Origin: Hyphomicrobium sp. ghe19
GTDB taxonomy: Bacteria > Pseudomonadota > Alphaproteobacteria > Rhizobiales > Hyphomicrobiaceae
Length of the DNA: 64,000 bases
NCBI RefSeq assembly: GCF_902712875.1
Contig: NZ_LR743509.1
Coordinates: forward strand, 1,178,001 to 1,242,000
Direction of reading: 5' to 3'
Position 1 is the first letter of the stretch. Every line of letters starts with the position of its first letter. Shown here one piece after another: positions 26,995 to 36,043 of this stretch. The notes beneath the pieces are model-generated. The model was not told where the DNA came from. It made no database searches and saw only the letters and a list, made by a program, of their open reading frames with translations. Made by a program: the position numbers and the translations under genes.

Positions 26995-28254
26995 ATGAAA
27001 AACGAGGCTGCGCCCGAGATCCGCATCGGGGGCGGCGTACCTGTGATCGGTCCTGGGGACACTCCGGTCGCCGAGGTCGTGCACGCCTGCCATTCCGCGT
27101 CGATCGACCAGGGGCTCGCAGCGCTCGCTATCCCAGGTCTCGACCGCGAAACGCTCGAGCCTGTGCTGCAGTATTGCGCCGGGCTTCGATGCGTTGCCGA
27201 CAACGTGTCGTGCCCGGGCTGCAAACGGCGCACTGAGGCGCTGGGGATCGAGACGCTCGATCAGTTCATCCTCAGCAAGAAGGAGGTGATCGTCGGCGAT
27301 GGCCGCGTTCGCCTCAAGGGTGAGGGGACGGAGACGGTTACGACGCCGTGCCTCGAAACGCTTTCCAAGCAGTGGTCGGGCGAAAATTACTGGTTTTGGG
27401 CGCGCCGCGTCATTCGCAAGCTGCGGCATGGGTTGCGGCGCGCGCATATGCGGGGCGAGCCCGTTGCGGGTGAAGGCGAGACGCCGTCCGTCATTCTGAT
27501 GGAGCCACAACTCGCTGATAACATCGGGATGGTGGCCCGCGCCTGCGCGAACTTCGGGCTCGACGATCTGCGCCTCGTCAGCCCGCGTGACGGCTGGCCG
27601 AATGAAAAAGCGCGGATCGCGGCGTCGGGCGCGAACTACATCATCGACGATGCGCGGGCGTACGGAACGCTGGAAGAGAGTATCGCCGATCTGAACTGGG
27701 TCGGGGCCACGACGGCGCGCCAGCGGGATCTTCGCAAACCCGTTCTGACGCCGGAGCAGGCTATCGTCGAAATGCGGAAGCGGATCGGCCGCGGCGAGCG
27801 GTGTGGGGTGCTGTTCGGGCGCGAGCGTAACGGTCTCGAGACGAACGAGGTCGCGGTGGCCGACGCATTCATCATGATTCCAGTAAATTCTCGTTTCGCT
27901 TCTCTCAACCTGGCGCAGGCGGTGCTGCTGACGGGATACGAATGGATGCGCAGCGACGCCGGGCGAAGTCTTGGCCGGGTTACAACCTACGAGAAGCCTC
28001 TCAGCGAGGGGCTCTACATGGGACGGGACCGGCCGGCCACGAAGGAAGAACTGTTTGGTTTATTTGAACATTTGGAGCGCGAGCTCGAGGCCAACGGGTT
28101 CTTCAATCCCGCCCATCGCAGATCTGCAGTGTCACAAAATCTGCGTACACTCTTGACGAGGCTCAATGCGACAGAGCAGGAAGTCCGCACCCTTCGTGGC
28201 ATAGTTGCCACGCTTTCACAGGGCAAAGGAAGGGCCCGAAAACAGGGGGAGTAG
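26995..28254 (+). CDS. TrmJ-like SPOUT RNA methyltransferase with an extra N-terminal domain
   Basis: A 419-residue protein. Residues from about 162 onward match TrmJ-type SpoU methyltransferases: ILMEPQLADNIGMVARACANFG, FGRERNGLETNEV, and FIMIPVNSRFASLNLAQAV forming the knotted SAM site. TrmJ 2'-O-methylates tRNA position 32. The first 160 residues are additional: a short segment resembling DUF433 (PVIGPGDTPVAEVV ... GLDRETLEPVLQYCA), then four cysteines (about 61, 66, 73, 76; C-x4-C-x6-C-x2-C) that could bind zinc, then a basic, aromatic helix before the enzyme domain. I start at ATG 26995; the frame opens further upstream without a standard start codon. The gene is divergent from icd. Confidence 0.85.
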   Translation: MKNEAAPEIRIGGGVPVIGPGDTPVAEVVHACHSASIDQGLAALAIPGLDRETLEPVLQYCAGLRCVADNVSCPGCKRRTEALGIETLDQFILSKKEVIVGDGRVRLKGEGTETVTTPCLETLSKQWSGENYWFWARRVIRKLRHGLRRAHMRGEPVAGEGETPSVILMEPQLADNIGMVARACANFGLDDLRLVSPRDGWPNEKARIAASGANYIIDDARAYGTLEESIADLNWVGATTARQRDLRKPVLTPEQAIVEMRKRIGRGERCGVLFGRERNGLETNEVAVADAFIMIPVNSRFASLNLAQAVLLTGYEWMRSDAGRSLGRVTTYEKPLSEGLYMGRDRPATKEELFGLFEHLERELEANGFFNPAHRRSAVSQNLRTLLTRLNATEQEVRTLRGIVATLSQGKGRARKQGE

Positions 28255-28398
28255 GTGCCTTCATATAGCCAAGTTTTGGGCCGAGCGATGCCAAGTCGAT
28301 AGTCTACTGGCAATATGCAACGTGGCCACTGCAAGGGCCGCGCCTGGATTTCGCATTCACTAAAAAAGAAAATCGAAGAGGCGCTACTGGAGATGTGG

Positions 28399-29040
28399 AT
28401 GAACACGAGGGCGGGGGCAGTGTTTGCGGGTGCGATGGCGTTGTCGCTTATGGGTACGGTGGTGCCCGCTGGCGCGCAGGAGCTCAGCGAGCATGCTGTG
28501 AGATCATTTATGGAGTATGCGTGGTCGCTTACGCCGCAGCAATTCTCCAAGCCTGATGGGTCGGTCATCGTGATCGACAAAACGAAGAAGGCTGAAGTCG
28601 AGGTTCCGCTCGACGTCGCCCGCGACGTGATCAAGGCCGGCCGGCTTTCGGCTCACGCCCAGATCTGCGATCTGCGTGACGATCAGGTGCTCAATCACCG
28701 GGCCATGATGCGCCGGGAAGAGGCCAAGAAGAAGTGGACCCAGCAAAATCTGGTCTATATCAGCCAGTTGCACCTGACGACGGTCATGCTTTTGACCGGG
28801 CGGATCAAGCTCGTCGAGAAGGAGGGCGACAAGGAAGTCGTCGTCGACGAGAAGAAATCGCCCGCTCAGACGTGCTCGGACGAGCAGCGCAAGAAGGTTA
28901 AGGAAATGATTGCGGCTTACGTCGCCGCCAGCCCGCCGCCGAATTTCGCGGCCGCCGCGCCGCCTGCGGCCCCGGCTCCGGGCGCTCCTGTCGCAACCGG
29001 GTCGACTTCGGTCACGGAAACGACGATCGATAAGAAATAA
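28399..29040 (+). CDS. Secreted protein of unknown function
   Basis: A 213-residue protein starting at ATG 28399 with GGAG six bases upstream. Its signal peptide (NTRAGAVFAGAMALSLMG) is cleaved probably after AGA near residue 26. The mature part is helical and charged, with two cysteines (CDLRDDQVLNH and TCSDEQRKK), and ends in a proline/alanine-rich flexible tail. It lies between the RNA methyltransferase gene and rpsD on the same strand. No known domain is recognised; such proteins sit near rpsD in relatives, but I cannot assign a role. Confidence 0.65.
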   Translation: MNTRAGAVFAGAMALSLMGTVVPAGAQELSEHAVRSFMEYAWSLTPQQFSKPDGSVIVIDKTKKAEVEVPLDVARDVIKAGRLSAHAQICDLRDDQVLNHRAMMRREEAKKKWTQQNLVYISQLHLTTVMLLTGRIKLVEKEGDKEVVVDEKKSPAQTCSDEQRKKVKEMIAAYVAASPPPNFAAAAPPAAPAPGAPVATGSTSVTETTIDKK

Positions 29041-29094
29041 GCGGCAGATAGGCCGTTGACGAGGCGGCCGGACGCCGGTAAACCCTGTCTTCTT

Positions 29095-29119
29095 CGCGGG
29101 TCCTTCGGGGCCCGCGTTT
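29095..29119 (+). terminator. Terminator-like hairpin before rpsD
   Basis: CGCGGGTCC / GGGCCCGCG hairpin followed by TTT, about 55 bp after the secreted-protein gene. The stem has one mismatch and the U-tract is short. Confidence 0.5.
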
Positions 29120-29249
29120 GATTTGTGCGCACCCGTGGCGGGACTGTCGAAGGTCCATGCCTGTCGGCCCTCAAGTTGAGGGATGAGGAGGGGGCGCTCC
29201 AAAGTCACGGTTCAACAGAACCGTGCCATAACTCATGGAGTGCTAGAAG

Positions 29250-29867
29250 ATGACTAAGCGCGTTCGCGCCAAGCATAAGATCGACCGCCGCCTCGGCGAG
29301 AACATCTGGGGCCGTCCGAAGAGCCCGCTCAACCGCCGCGAGAGCCGTCCCGGCCAGCATGGCGAGCGCCGCTCGGGCAAGCTTTCCGATTTCGGTCAGC
29401 AGCTCAAGGCCAAGCAGAAGCTCAAAGGTTATTACGCATCGATTTCGGAGCGTCAGTTCCGTGCGGCTTACGATGAAGCTTCGCGCCTCAAGGGTTCGAC
29501 GTCGGAGCACCTGATCGGCCTTCTCGAGCGCCGCCTCGACGCGCTCGTCTACCGCGCCAAGTTCGTGCCGACGGTGTTCGCCGCTCGCCAGTTCGTCAGC
29601 CACGGCCACGTGACCGTCAACGGCAAGCGCGTCACCGTTCCGAGCTACCGGCTCAAGATCGGCGATGTCGTCGAAGTTCGCGAGAAGGCGAAGCAGCTTG
29701 CTCTCGTTCTCGAAGCGATCAAGAGCGCCGAGCGCGATCTGCCGGATTACATCAACGTCGACCACAGCAAGATGACGGCATCGCTGACGCGCGTTCCGGC
29801 ACTGAGCGACGTGCCGTATCCGGTCCAGATGGAACCGAACCTCGTCGTCGAATTCTATTCGCGCTAA
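29250..29867 (+). CDS. rpsD: 30S ribosomal protein S4
   Basis: A 205-residue protein with the complete S4 sequence pattern: [20 protein letters not shown] at the start, [14 protein letters not shown], and the S4 RNA-binding domain ([11 protein letters not shown] ... [14 protein letters not shown]). It nucleates 30S assembly on 16S rRNA and, in many bacteria, regulates its own operon. As usual in alphaproteobacteria, it lies alone, away from the large ribosomal operons. A clear intrinsic terminator follows at 29981. Confidence 0.98.
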   Translation: MTKRVRAKHKIDRRLGENIWGRPKSPLNRRESRPGQHGERRSGKLSDFGQQLKAKQKLKGYYASISERQFRAAYDEASRLKGSTSEHLIGLLERRLDALVYRAKFVPTVFAARQFVSHGHVTVNGKRVTVPSYRLKIGDVVEVREKAKQLALVLEAIKSAERDLPDYINVDHSKMTASLTRVPALSDVPYPVQMEPNLVVEFYSR

Positions 29868-29980
29868 TCGCTCACGCTGGCTGTTCCGCGCGAAGGCGCG
29901 GGCCAGCTCCGCGGGGGCGGCGCTCGCGCCGTCGCCCGGTCGGGCTCACGGCCGTCGGCCGAAGTGTTTTGTGAATTTGA

Positions 29981-30008
29981 AAAGGCTGCCGTTGAGGCGG
30001 CCTTTTTT
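29981..30008 (+). terminator. Intrinsic terminator downstream of rpsD
   Basis: AAAGGCTGCC - GTTGA - GGCGGCCTTTTTT: a stem with one T-G wobble and a six-T tract, the standard intrinsic terminator form. Confidence 0.85.
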
Positions 30009-30145
30009 GCTGTGTCGCGCAATCCAAACCCTCATCGACATAGCTCTGTTCGTCATTTCCTTATGAGGAACAGTCATTCGCTCTCGACCCGCTATGTGCG
30101 TAGAGTGCGTTCATAAAAACGATGCTCTCTTGGGGGGAAGTGCAC

Positions 30146-31864
30146 ATGGCAAGCGTCGAAACGGGGACTCTCGCCGATCGACAGACGACAGGCATTACCG
30201 GGCCGGAACGAAAGGTCATTTTCGCGTCTTCGCTCGGCACGGTTTTCGAGTGGTACGACTTCTACCTTTACGGCTCGCTTGCGACCATAATCGCCGCGCA
30301 GTTCTTCTCGCTGAAGGATCCGGCGGGCAACTTCATCTACAATGAATCGACGCGCAACATCTTCGCTCTGCTCGCGTTCGCTGCCGGCTTCATCGTCCGG
30401 CCGTTCGGCGCCATCATCTTCGGACGGATTGGCGATCTCGTCGGGCGGAAAAACACCTTCCTCGTAACGATCCTGATCATGGGCCTGTCGACCTTCGTCG
30501 TCGGCTTGTTGCCGAGTGCAGCGTCGATCGGCATCGCGGCGCCGATCATTCTGATCGCGCTTCGTCTGCTGCAGGGCTTGGCGCTCGGCGGCGAGTACGG
30601 CGGCGCGGCGACATACGTTGCCGAGCACGCTCCGACCGGACGGCGCGGCTTGTATACGAGCTGGATACAGACGACGGCGACGCTCGGCCTATTCCTGTCG
30701 CTCATCGTCATCCTTGCGGTCCGTACCATCGTCGGCGAGGATGCATTCAAGGAATGGGGCTGGCGCATTCCGTTCCTCGTCTCGATCCTTTTGCTCGGGG
30801 TCTCGGTCTGGATCCGTCTGTCGCTGTCGGAATCGCCGGCCTTCAAGAAGATGAAGGAGGAGGGCAAGGGCTCGAAGGCACCGCTGACCGAAAGCTTCTT
30901 GCACTATCCCAACAACAAGTACGTTCTCTTAGCGCTGCTCGGCCTAGTCGCCGGCCAGGGCGTCGTTTGGTACACAGGCCAATTCTACGCGCTGTTCTTC
31001 CTGCAGAGCATCCTCAAGGTCGACGGCTACACCGCGAACCTCCTGATCGCGTGGTCGCTCTTGCTCGGCACGCTTTTCTTCGTGTTCTTCGGGTGGCTGT
31101 CGGACAAGATCGGCCGCAAGCCAGTCATCCTCGCCGGCTGCCTGATCGCCGCTCTCACATATTTCCCTCTCTTCAAGCTCCTTGCCGAGACGGCCAATCC
31201 GGCGCTCGCTCATGCGATCGAGACGGGGCAGGTGAAGGTCGTAGCTGACCCAGCCGAGTGCGGCTCGCTGTTCAACCCCGTCGGCACGCGCAAATATACG
31301 ACCGCTTGCGATAAGGCTCGCGACTGGCTCGCAAAGGCGTCGGTCAAGTACACGACCGAGGCTGGACCGGCTGGTCAGCCGGCCAAGGTTGCGATTGCGG
31401 GCAAAGAAATTGCTGCCGCCGACCTTGAGAAAGCCGTCGGCGATCCGAAGGACAAGATCACGGTCGGAAGTCAGGCGATCACCGAAGCGGGCTATCCGAC
31501 GGCGGGGGATGCAAGCATCGTGAAGTTGTCCAGTCCTGTCGACATCTTCAACCCTCAGGCCGGCACCGTGATCGGTATCCTGTTCATCCTGGTGCTCTAT
31601 GTCACCATGGTCTACGGGCCGATCGCGGCAGCGCTGGTCGAACTCTTTCCGACCAAGATTCGCTACACCTCGATGTCATTGCCTTATCACATCGGCAATG
31701 GGTGGTTCGGCGGCCTGTTGCCCGCCACCGCCTTCGCGATGGTCGCCGCGACAGGGGACATCTACTACGGCCTCTGGTACCCGATCGTGGTTGCGGCGGC
31801 GACGGCCGTGATCGGCTTCCTGTTCATTCCGGAAACGAAGGATCGCGACATCCATACGATCTGA
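30146..31864 (+). CDS. MFS transporter of the metabolite:H+ symporter (MHS) type
   Basis: A 572-residue membrane protein related to ProP/ShiA-type symporters: SLGTVFEWYDFYLYGSLA in helix 1, RPFGAIIFGRIGDLVGRK in the helix 2-3 loop, and RLLQGLALGGEYGGAATYVAEHAP in helix 4. It is longer than ProP because of a roughly 110-residue soluble insert in the second half (about 345-455) with two cysteines (PAECGSLF, TTACDKARDWL) that could form a disulfide. It probably imports a carboxylate or osmolyte with protons; the substrate is unknown. GGGGGGAAG upstream supports ATG 30146 over the ATG at 30122. It ends at a perfect terminator. Confidence 0.85.
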   Translation: MASVETGTLADRQTTGITGPERKVIFASSLGTVFEWYDFYLYGSLATIIAAQFFSLKDPAGNFIYNESTRNIFALLAFAAGFIVRPFGAIIFGRIGDLVGRKNTFLVTILIMGLSTFVVGLLPSAASIGIAAPIILIALRLLQGLALGGEYGGAATYVAEHAPTGRRGLYTSWIQTTATLGLFLSLIVILAVRTIVGEDAFKEWGWRIPFLVSILLLGVSVWIRLSLSESPAFKKMKEEGKGSKAPLTESFLHYPNNKYVLLALLGLVAGQGVVWYTGQFYALFFLQSILKVDGYTANLLIAWSLLLGTLFFVFFGWLSDKIGRKPVILAGCLIAALTYFPLFKLLAETANPALAHAIETGQVKVVADPAECGSLFNPVGTRKYTTACDKARDWLAKASVKYTTEAGPAGQPAKVAIAGKEIAAADLEKAVGDPKDKITVGSQAITEAGYPTAGDASIVKLSSPVDIFNPQAGTVIGILFILVLYVTMVYGPIAAALVELFPTKIRYTSMSLPYHIGNGWFGGLLPATAFAMVAATGDIYYGLWYPIVVAAATAVIGFLFIPETKDRDIHTI

Positions 31865-31891
31865 CGCGAGCGCCGATGCGCGTTGAAAATC

Positions 31892-31921
31892 AAAAGGCCG
31901 CCCTCGCTGGCGGCCTTTTTT
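31892..31921 (+). terminator. Intrinsic terminator downstream of the MHS transporter
   Basis: AAAAGGCCGCC - CTCGCT - GGCGGCCTTTTTT: perfect stem with a T tract, 28 bp after the stop codon. Confidence 0.9.
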
Positions 31922-31964
31922 GTTTACGCACTTCCGCGAGTGGCGCGATCTCTCTCTCTCCATC

Positions 31965-31984
31965 ATCCCGGCGAAGGCCGGGAT
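31965..31984. repeat. REP-like palindrome (family 1b)
   Basis: ATCCCGGC - GAAG - GCCGGGAT. Forms a pair with the palindrome at 32027, 43 bp away, as in mosaic REP elements. A relative lies at 45550. Confidence 0.7.
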
Positions 31985-32026
31985 CCATCCAGGCCGGATA
32001 CTTGCGATGAATGGATGCTTGGACAG

Positions 32027-32046
32027 ATCCCCGCCTGCGCGGGGAT
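32027..32046. repeat. REP-like palindrome (family 1b)
   Basis: ATCCCCGC - CTGC - GCGGGGAT, followed by GACG as in several other copies. Confidence 0.7.
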
Positions 32047-32085
32047 GACGTTTGACGGCCGAGGATAACCGTTGGTGCTCGACGT

Positions 32086-32727
32086 TCAGCGTTTGCCGTA
32101 AAGATCGTTGAACGCCACCATGACGTGCTCGCGGTAGGCAGGGCGGGCTTTCAGCCGTTCATACCACGCTTCGACGTTCGGAAGGCTCGGGCGCTCGATT
32201 TCGATGCCGTAGTAGCGGAAGAGAAGAGCGCCTGTCGTAATGTCGGCAAGGCTCAGGCTCTCGCCGAGCATGTGCTCTTTTCCCTGCAGCCAGCGATCGA
32301 GAAGCCCAAAATGCTTCGCGCTTTGCTCGACACCGCGATTGATTATCGACCAGTCTCTTTCCGCGTCGGGCGTGCGGTAGAAGGCCCAAAACACGTCATT
32401 GAGGAAAGCCGGCTGCAATGTCGTTGCCGACCAATCCATCCAGCGTTCGTAATTGGAGCGTTCAAAGGCATCGTCAGACCAGAAGCGGTCTTTGCCGTAG
32501 CGCGCCGCCAGGTAGCGAAGAATGGCGTGAGATTCCCAAACGGCATGTCCCTCGTCGTCGATTGTGGGAATGCGACCGTGAGGGTTCATGGCGAGGTATG
32601 CAGGTGTGTCGAGTTTCCCGAAGTCACCGCCCGCCGCGATGTGCTCGTGCGAGAGGTTCAATTCTCCGACGAGCCACATGACTTTTTGGACGTTCAACGA
32701 GTTTCGGCGTCCCCAGACTTTCAGCAT
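32086..32727 (-). CDS. Glutathione S-transferase family protein
   Basis: A 213-residue protein with the thioredoxin-like N-terminal GST domain (LKVWGRRNSLNVQKVMWLV; NPHGRIPTIDDEG with the cis-proline for glutathione binding; WESHAILRYLAARYG) and an all-helical C-terminal domain (LSLADITTGALLFRYYG). It conjugates glutathione to electrophiles or acts as a peroxidase or isomerase in the cytoplasm; the substrate is unknown. The catalytic Ser is probably in RRNSLN. It is a single gene on the minus strand, 115 bp from the PqiA-like gene. Confidence 0.9.
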   Translation of the reverse strand: MLKVWGRRNSLNVQKVMWLVGELNLSHEHIAAGGDFGKLDTPAYLAMNPHGRIPTIDDEGHAVWESHAILRYLAARYGKDRFWSDDAFERSNYERWMDWSATTLQPAFLNDVFWAFYRTPDAERDWSIINRGVEQSAKHFGLLDRWLQGKEHMLGESLSLADITTGALLFRYYGIEIERPSLPNVEAWYERLKARPAYREHVMVAFNDLYGKR

Positions 32728-32842
32728 TGCTTGTTTCGCTCATCAATCGATCTGCCCGTCGCGCGGGCGGCAACGATATAGCGGGATTGGGCGAGACATA
32801 TCCAGGCCTCGCTCGTTCGATCCAAGATAGCGAACGATCTGC

Positions 32843-33946
32843 TCAGATGGTTTTCCATCCTCGGCGGCGGGCGATCGCGACGCCGGGATTTGGCGCGATG
32901 GCCGGGCCGCCATCGGGCCTGCGTTTGCGGCGACGGCGGCCGGAGGGCGGCTCGGCGTTGGCCCATCCGTACGCCAGGATCGTCATCAATGCCGAGGCCG
33001 CGAAGAAATAGACGCCCGGCAGCACGCGGGCTTCCGTATAGCCCGACGAGTTGACGTAGAAGATCATCAGCGCCAGCACCATGACGTCGGTCATCGAATA
33101 GCGGCCGATCCATTCCATCGTTGCGAACGACTTTCGGCGGAAATCATCCGGCATGTCGTGCGCGGTAATCAGCGTCAGCAGATAGAAGAGCTTCAGGAAC
33201 GGGAAGAACACGGATACAGCGAACACGATGGCGCAGAGGAAATATTCGTTGTTCTCGAAGAGCGCGTACATGATCGTCAGGATCGAATGCTCGTTCGTCC
33301 AGACGTAGACGGTCGTGAAGCGGATCGTCGGCAATATGAGACCGAGCGCGAAGAATACGGTCGCGAGAATGATCAGGAAGCTCAGCGCGAAGTTGCGCCA
33401 GCCGGATGTCCTCGTCACTTGGCCGATGTCGGGCTGAGGCAATACGGGGACGAGTTCGGGTGCCGCGGCCATCCCATCGGTTCGTATCCACGCGTAAGAG
33501 AGGATCATCAGCATGACGGCCGCCGTGAAGAAGTAGACGCCGTTGAGGCTCGAGGCATCGTAGACGCCCTGGCTCTTGATGAAGAAAATCGTGAGGGCGA
33601 GCACCAGCACGTCGTGCATCGACCATTTGCCGAGCCATTCGAGCGCGCGCAGCCGGCCTTGATGGCGAACGATCTCAGCCGGGGGCAAGGTCGAGACGAG
33701 CAGCAGGTAGAGAAGTTTCGTTACCGGCAATAGAATCGAGAAGATCAGGACGATCAGTCCGAGGAACGTCTGGCCGTCGTGCAGCAGGACGCCGACAGTC
33801 GAGAGCAGCGAATGCTCCGTCGTCCAGAACGAGAAGGTCGTGAGCTTCAGGATCGGCATCGTAATGCCGAGCGCGAGACAGACGCTGGCGGTCAAGATCG
33901 TCAGCGAGAGAATGAAGCGCGTGCCGCCCAACCACTTGCCTCGCAC
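32843..33946 (-). CDS. Duplicated PqiA-like integral membrane protein
   Basis: A 367-residue protein made of two related halves of about four membrane helices each. The first (about 10-160) has TMPILKLTTFSFWTTEHS, FSILLPVTKLLYLL and LGKWSMHDVLVLAL; the second (about 190-340) has LPTIRFTTVYVWTNEHS, FFPFLKLFYLLTL and IGRYSMTDVMVLAL. This matches the PqiA family, but the zinc-binding cysteines of E. coli PqiA are absent and no PqiB/MlaD-type or PqiC gene is nearby. PqiA proteins feed lipids to trans-envelope MCE tunnels. A GTG at 33946 with AGGAG seven bases upstream is the start; the open frame running to 35143 is a shadow of the opposite gene. Confidence 0.8.
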   Translation of the reverse strand: MRGKWLGGTRFILSLTILTASVCLALGITMPILKLTTFSFWTTEHSLLSTVGVLLHDGQTFLGLIVLIFSILLPVTKLLYLLLVSTLPPAEIVRHQGRLRALEWLGKWSMHDVLVLALTIFFIKSQGVYDASSLNGVYFFTAAVMLMILSYAWIRTDGMAAAPELVPVLPQPDIGQVTRTSGWRNFALSFLIILATVFFALGLILPTIRFTTVYVWTNEHSILTIMYALFENNEYFLCAIVFAVSVFFPFLKLFYLLTLITAHDMPDDFRRKSFATMEWIGRYSMTDVMVLALMIFYVNSSGYTEARVLPGVYFFAASALMTILAYGWANAEPPSGRRRRKRRPDGGPAIAPNPGVAIARRRGWKTI

Positions 33947-34093
33947 AATCCGGCTCCTGTTGCGGCTACGGAGAGCCGTTCCGCCATTCTCGCGAGGCAG
34001 CACTTCCGTTCGGCAAAATTGAGACAGCGACGGGTCAAGCCGGACGCGGGCTGAAGCGCTACAACAGTTCTCGCGTAACGGGGAGGACAGTGC

Positions 34094-35200
34094 ATGGCTG
34101 AGAGAGATCGTTCGCCGGGGAATTTCGATCCGGCGACGCATACGCCCGACGGGCGTCCACGAGCGCGCGGCCTCGAATTGCCGATGCCGGGTGTTACGGG
34201 GCCGCTGAATGCCGTTACGGACGTCGGCGGGGTGACCGTCGGCTTCACGACGCTTCGTAACAATGGGGGTACCGTCCATACGGGCATCACCGCGATCCTG
34301 CCGCGCGCGCCGGGAGATCTCTTGCACCCCGTCTGGGCGGGCGTCTTCTCGATGAACGGCAACGGCGAGATGACGGGCGCCCACTGGGTGCGCGATGCGG
34401 GGTGGTTCACCGGGCCGATCACGATCACGAATACGTTTTCGGTCGGTCTTGCGCATCACGCCACGCTGAAATGGATGGCAAAGCGCTTTCCTGCGCTCGG
34501 AGAGGCTCTTTGGGCGCTTCCGGTCGCTGCCGAGACCTATGACGGGTATCTGAGCGACATCGCAGGCTTTCACGTCAGCGAAGAGCACGTGCTGGCCGCG
34601 ATCGATGGGGCGCTTTCCGGGCCGGTCGCCGAAGGTTGCGTCGGCGGCGGGGCTGGAATGATTGCGTATGAATTCAAGGGCGGAACGGGAACGGCCTCGC
34701 GGCGCACGGCGACGCGTCTCGGAGAGCATACAGTCGGTGTGCTCGTGCAGGCCAATCACGGCATCCGGCCGTGGCTGACGGTCTGCGGCAAGCCGGTAGG
34801 CGACGCCTTGCCGGGGCGTCGCTGCCATAACGTGGAACGGGGTTCGATCATCGTCATCATCGCGACCGACGCACCCCTGTTGCCCGGTCAACTCGAACGG
34901 CTGGCGCGGCGTGCAGCGATCGGCATCGGCCGAGGCGGAACGCCGTCCGGCAACAGCTCGGGCGATATTTTCCTGGCGTTCTCGACGGCCAACGATCCGG
35001 GCCCGCTGCCGGAGCCGCCGGCGCTGTCGTTCACGGCCGTCAGCAACGACGATCTGGATGGCCTTTATCTCGCCGTCGTGGAGAGCGTCGAAGAGGCTGT
35101 GCTGAATGCGATGCTCGGCGCGGAGACGACGACCGGCAAGCACGGCCGGATCGTCGAGGCGATCGACGCTGAAAAACTAAAAGCGCTCGTGCTTGGATGA
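34094..35200 (+). CDS. DmpA-type (P1 family, S58) autoprocessing aminopeptidase
   Basis: A 368-residue Ntn-like hydrolase. The motif ERG-SIIVIIATDAPL around residues 248-262 marks the self-cleavage site: cutting between Gly250 and Ser251 would free Ser251 as the N-terminal nucleophile, as in DmpA and the beta-peptidyl aminopeptidases. Other conserved stretches are TDVGGVTVG, TITNTFSVGLAHHAT, EGCVGGGAGMIAYEFKGGTGT and GNSSGDIFLAFSTAN. The enzyme removes N-terminal D-, L- or beta-amino acids from small peptides. It has a good GGGAGGA ribosome binding site and is divergent from the PqiA-like gene. No signal peptide is present. Confidence 0.9.
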   Translation: MAERDRSPGNFDPATHTPDGRPRARGLELPMPGVTGPLNAVTDVGGVTVGFTTLRNNGGTVHTGITAILPRAPGDLLHPVWAGVFSMNGNGEMTGAHWVRDAGWFTGPITITNTFSVGLAHHATLKWMAKRFPALGEALWALPVAAETYDGYLSDIAGFHVSEEHVLAAIDGALSGPVAEGCVGGGAGMIAYEFKGGTGTASRRTATRLGEHTVGVLVQANHGIRPWLTVCGKPVGDALPGRRCHNVERGSIIVIIATDAPLLPGQLERLARRAAIGIGRGGTPSGNSSGDIFLAFSTANDPGPLPEPPALSFTAVSNDDLDGLYLAVVESVEEAVLNAMLGAETTTGKHGRIVEAIDAEKLKALVLG

Positions 35201-35261
35201 AGCAGCGAGCGCTTTGATCGTAAGGCCGGGATCGCAACGTGATCCGGCGTCGCCAGAAAGC

Positions 35262-35606
35262 CTAGGCGTGCTGGTGCGAGTGGGGAATGCCCTTCTCGCA
35301 GATGAGGTCGTGGAGCTCACCCGCGGAGTACATTTCGCGCATGATATCGCAGCCGCCGACGAACTCGCCCTTGACGTAGAGTTGCGGAATTGTCGGCCAG
35401 TTCGAGAACGTCTTGATGCCGTCGCGAATGCCCGAATCGTCGAGAACGTTCACGTCCTTGAACGGCACGCCCAGATGCTCGAGGATCTTTACGGCGGTCG
35501 CCGAGAAACCGCACTGCGGAAACTGCTTTGTACCCTTCATGAACAATACGACGTCGTTATCGGCGATCGTTTTTGCGATGGTATCCTTGACGGGATCAGA
35601 GGCCAT
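35262..35606 (-). CDS. grxD: Monothiol glutaredoxin Grx4/GrxD
   Basis: A 114-residue protein with the monothiol CGFS active site (Cys32), TIPQLYVKGEFVGGCDI for glutathione binding and a histidine-containing C-terminus. Proteins of this type carry a [2Fe-2S] cluster between two monomers and two glutathiones, deliver clusters, and form heterodimers with BolA proteins in iron sensing. The BolA-family gene lies immediately upstream on the same strand (82 bp), the conserved pairing seen in many alphaproteobacteria. Confidence 0.95.
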   Translation of the reverse strand: MASDPVKDTIAKTIADNDVVLFMKGTKQFPQCGFSATAVKILEHLGVPFKDVNVLDDSGIRDGIKTFSNWPTIPQLYVKGEFVGGCDIMREMYSAGELHDLICEKGIPHSHQHA

Positions 35607-35688
35607 CCTGAGGCTCCTTATTGGTGCCGGGGCAGCCCAAACGGCGCACCCGCTTCGTTTCGAGATGTGGGCGAGACAGGCTGTTTAG

Positions 35689-35925
35689 TCAATCGGGCGG
35701 CAGCGCGGTGGTAAGCTGCAGGGCGTGCAGAACGCCGCCCATATTGCCGCCCAGGGCGTCATAGACCATCTGGTGCTGCTGAACGCGGCTTTTGCCTTTG
35801 AAGGCGGCTGAGACGACGTGCGCTGCCCAGTGGTCGTTATCGCCTGCCAAATCCTTGAGCGCGATCTGGGCGTCGGGAAAACGGGTTTTTATCATCCGTT
35901 CGATGTCGGCCGCTGGCATTGGCAT
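35689..35925 (-). CDS. bolA: BolA-family protein
   Basis: A 78-residue protein of the short BolA (IbaG-like) type: ADIERMIKTRFPDAQIALKDL, then HWAAHVVSAAFKGKSRVQQHQMVYDAL, the class II KH-like BolA fold with the conserved His that can share an iron-sulfur cluster with Grx4. It is probably cotranscribed with grxD, which follows it, and the pair would take part in Fe-S trafficking or iron regulation. Confidence 0.92.
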   Translation of the reverse strand: MPMPAADIERMIKTRFPDAQIALKDLAGDNDHWAAHVVSAAFKGKSRVQQHQMVYDALGGNMGGVLHALQLTTALPPD

Positions 35926-36043
35926 TTACGTAAACTCCGGTTCGTAGCGGGGGGTGGTTTCGCTCAGCAATCTTTGCCCCGTTCGATCAGTTAGGGCAAG
36001 GCATGTGATCAGCCAATCTTATCGAATTGTCACGCGATTGCGA

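Noticed and set aside
33947..35143. Long minus-strand extension of the PqiA-like frame
   Set aside because: It lies entirely opposite the DmpA-type gene, has arginine-rich shadow composition, and a GTG with a perfect ribosome binding site at 33946 marks the real start.
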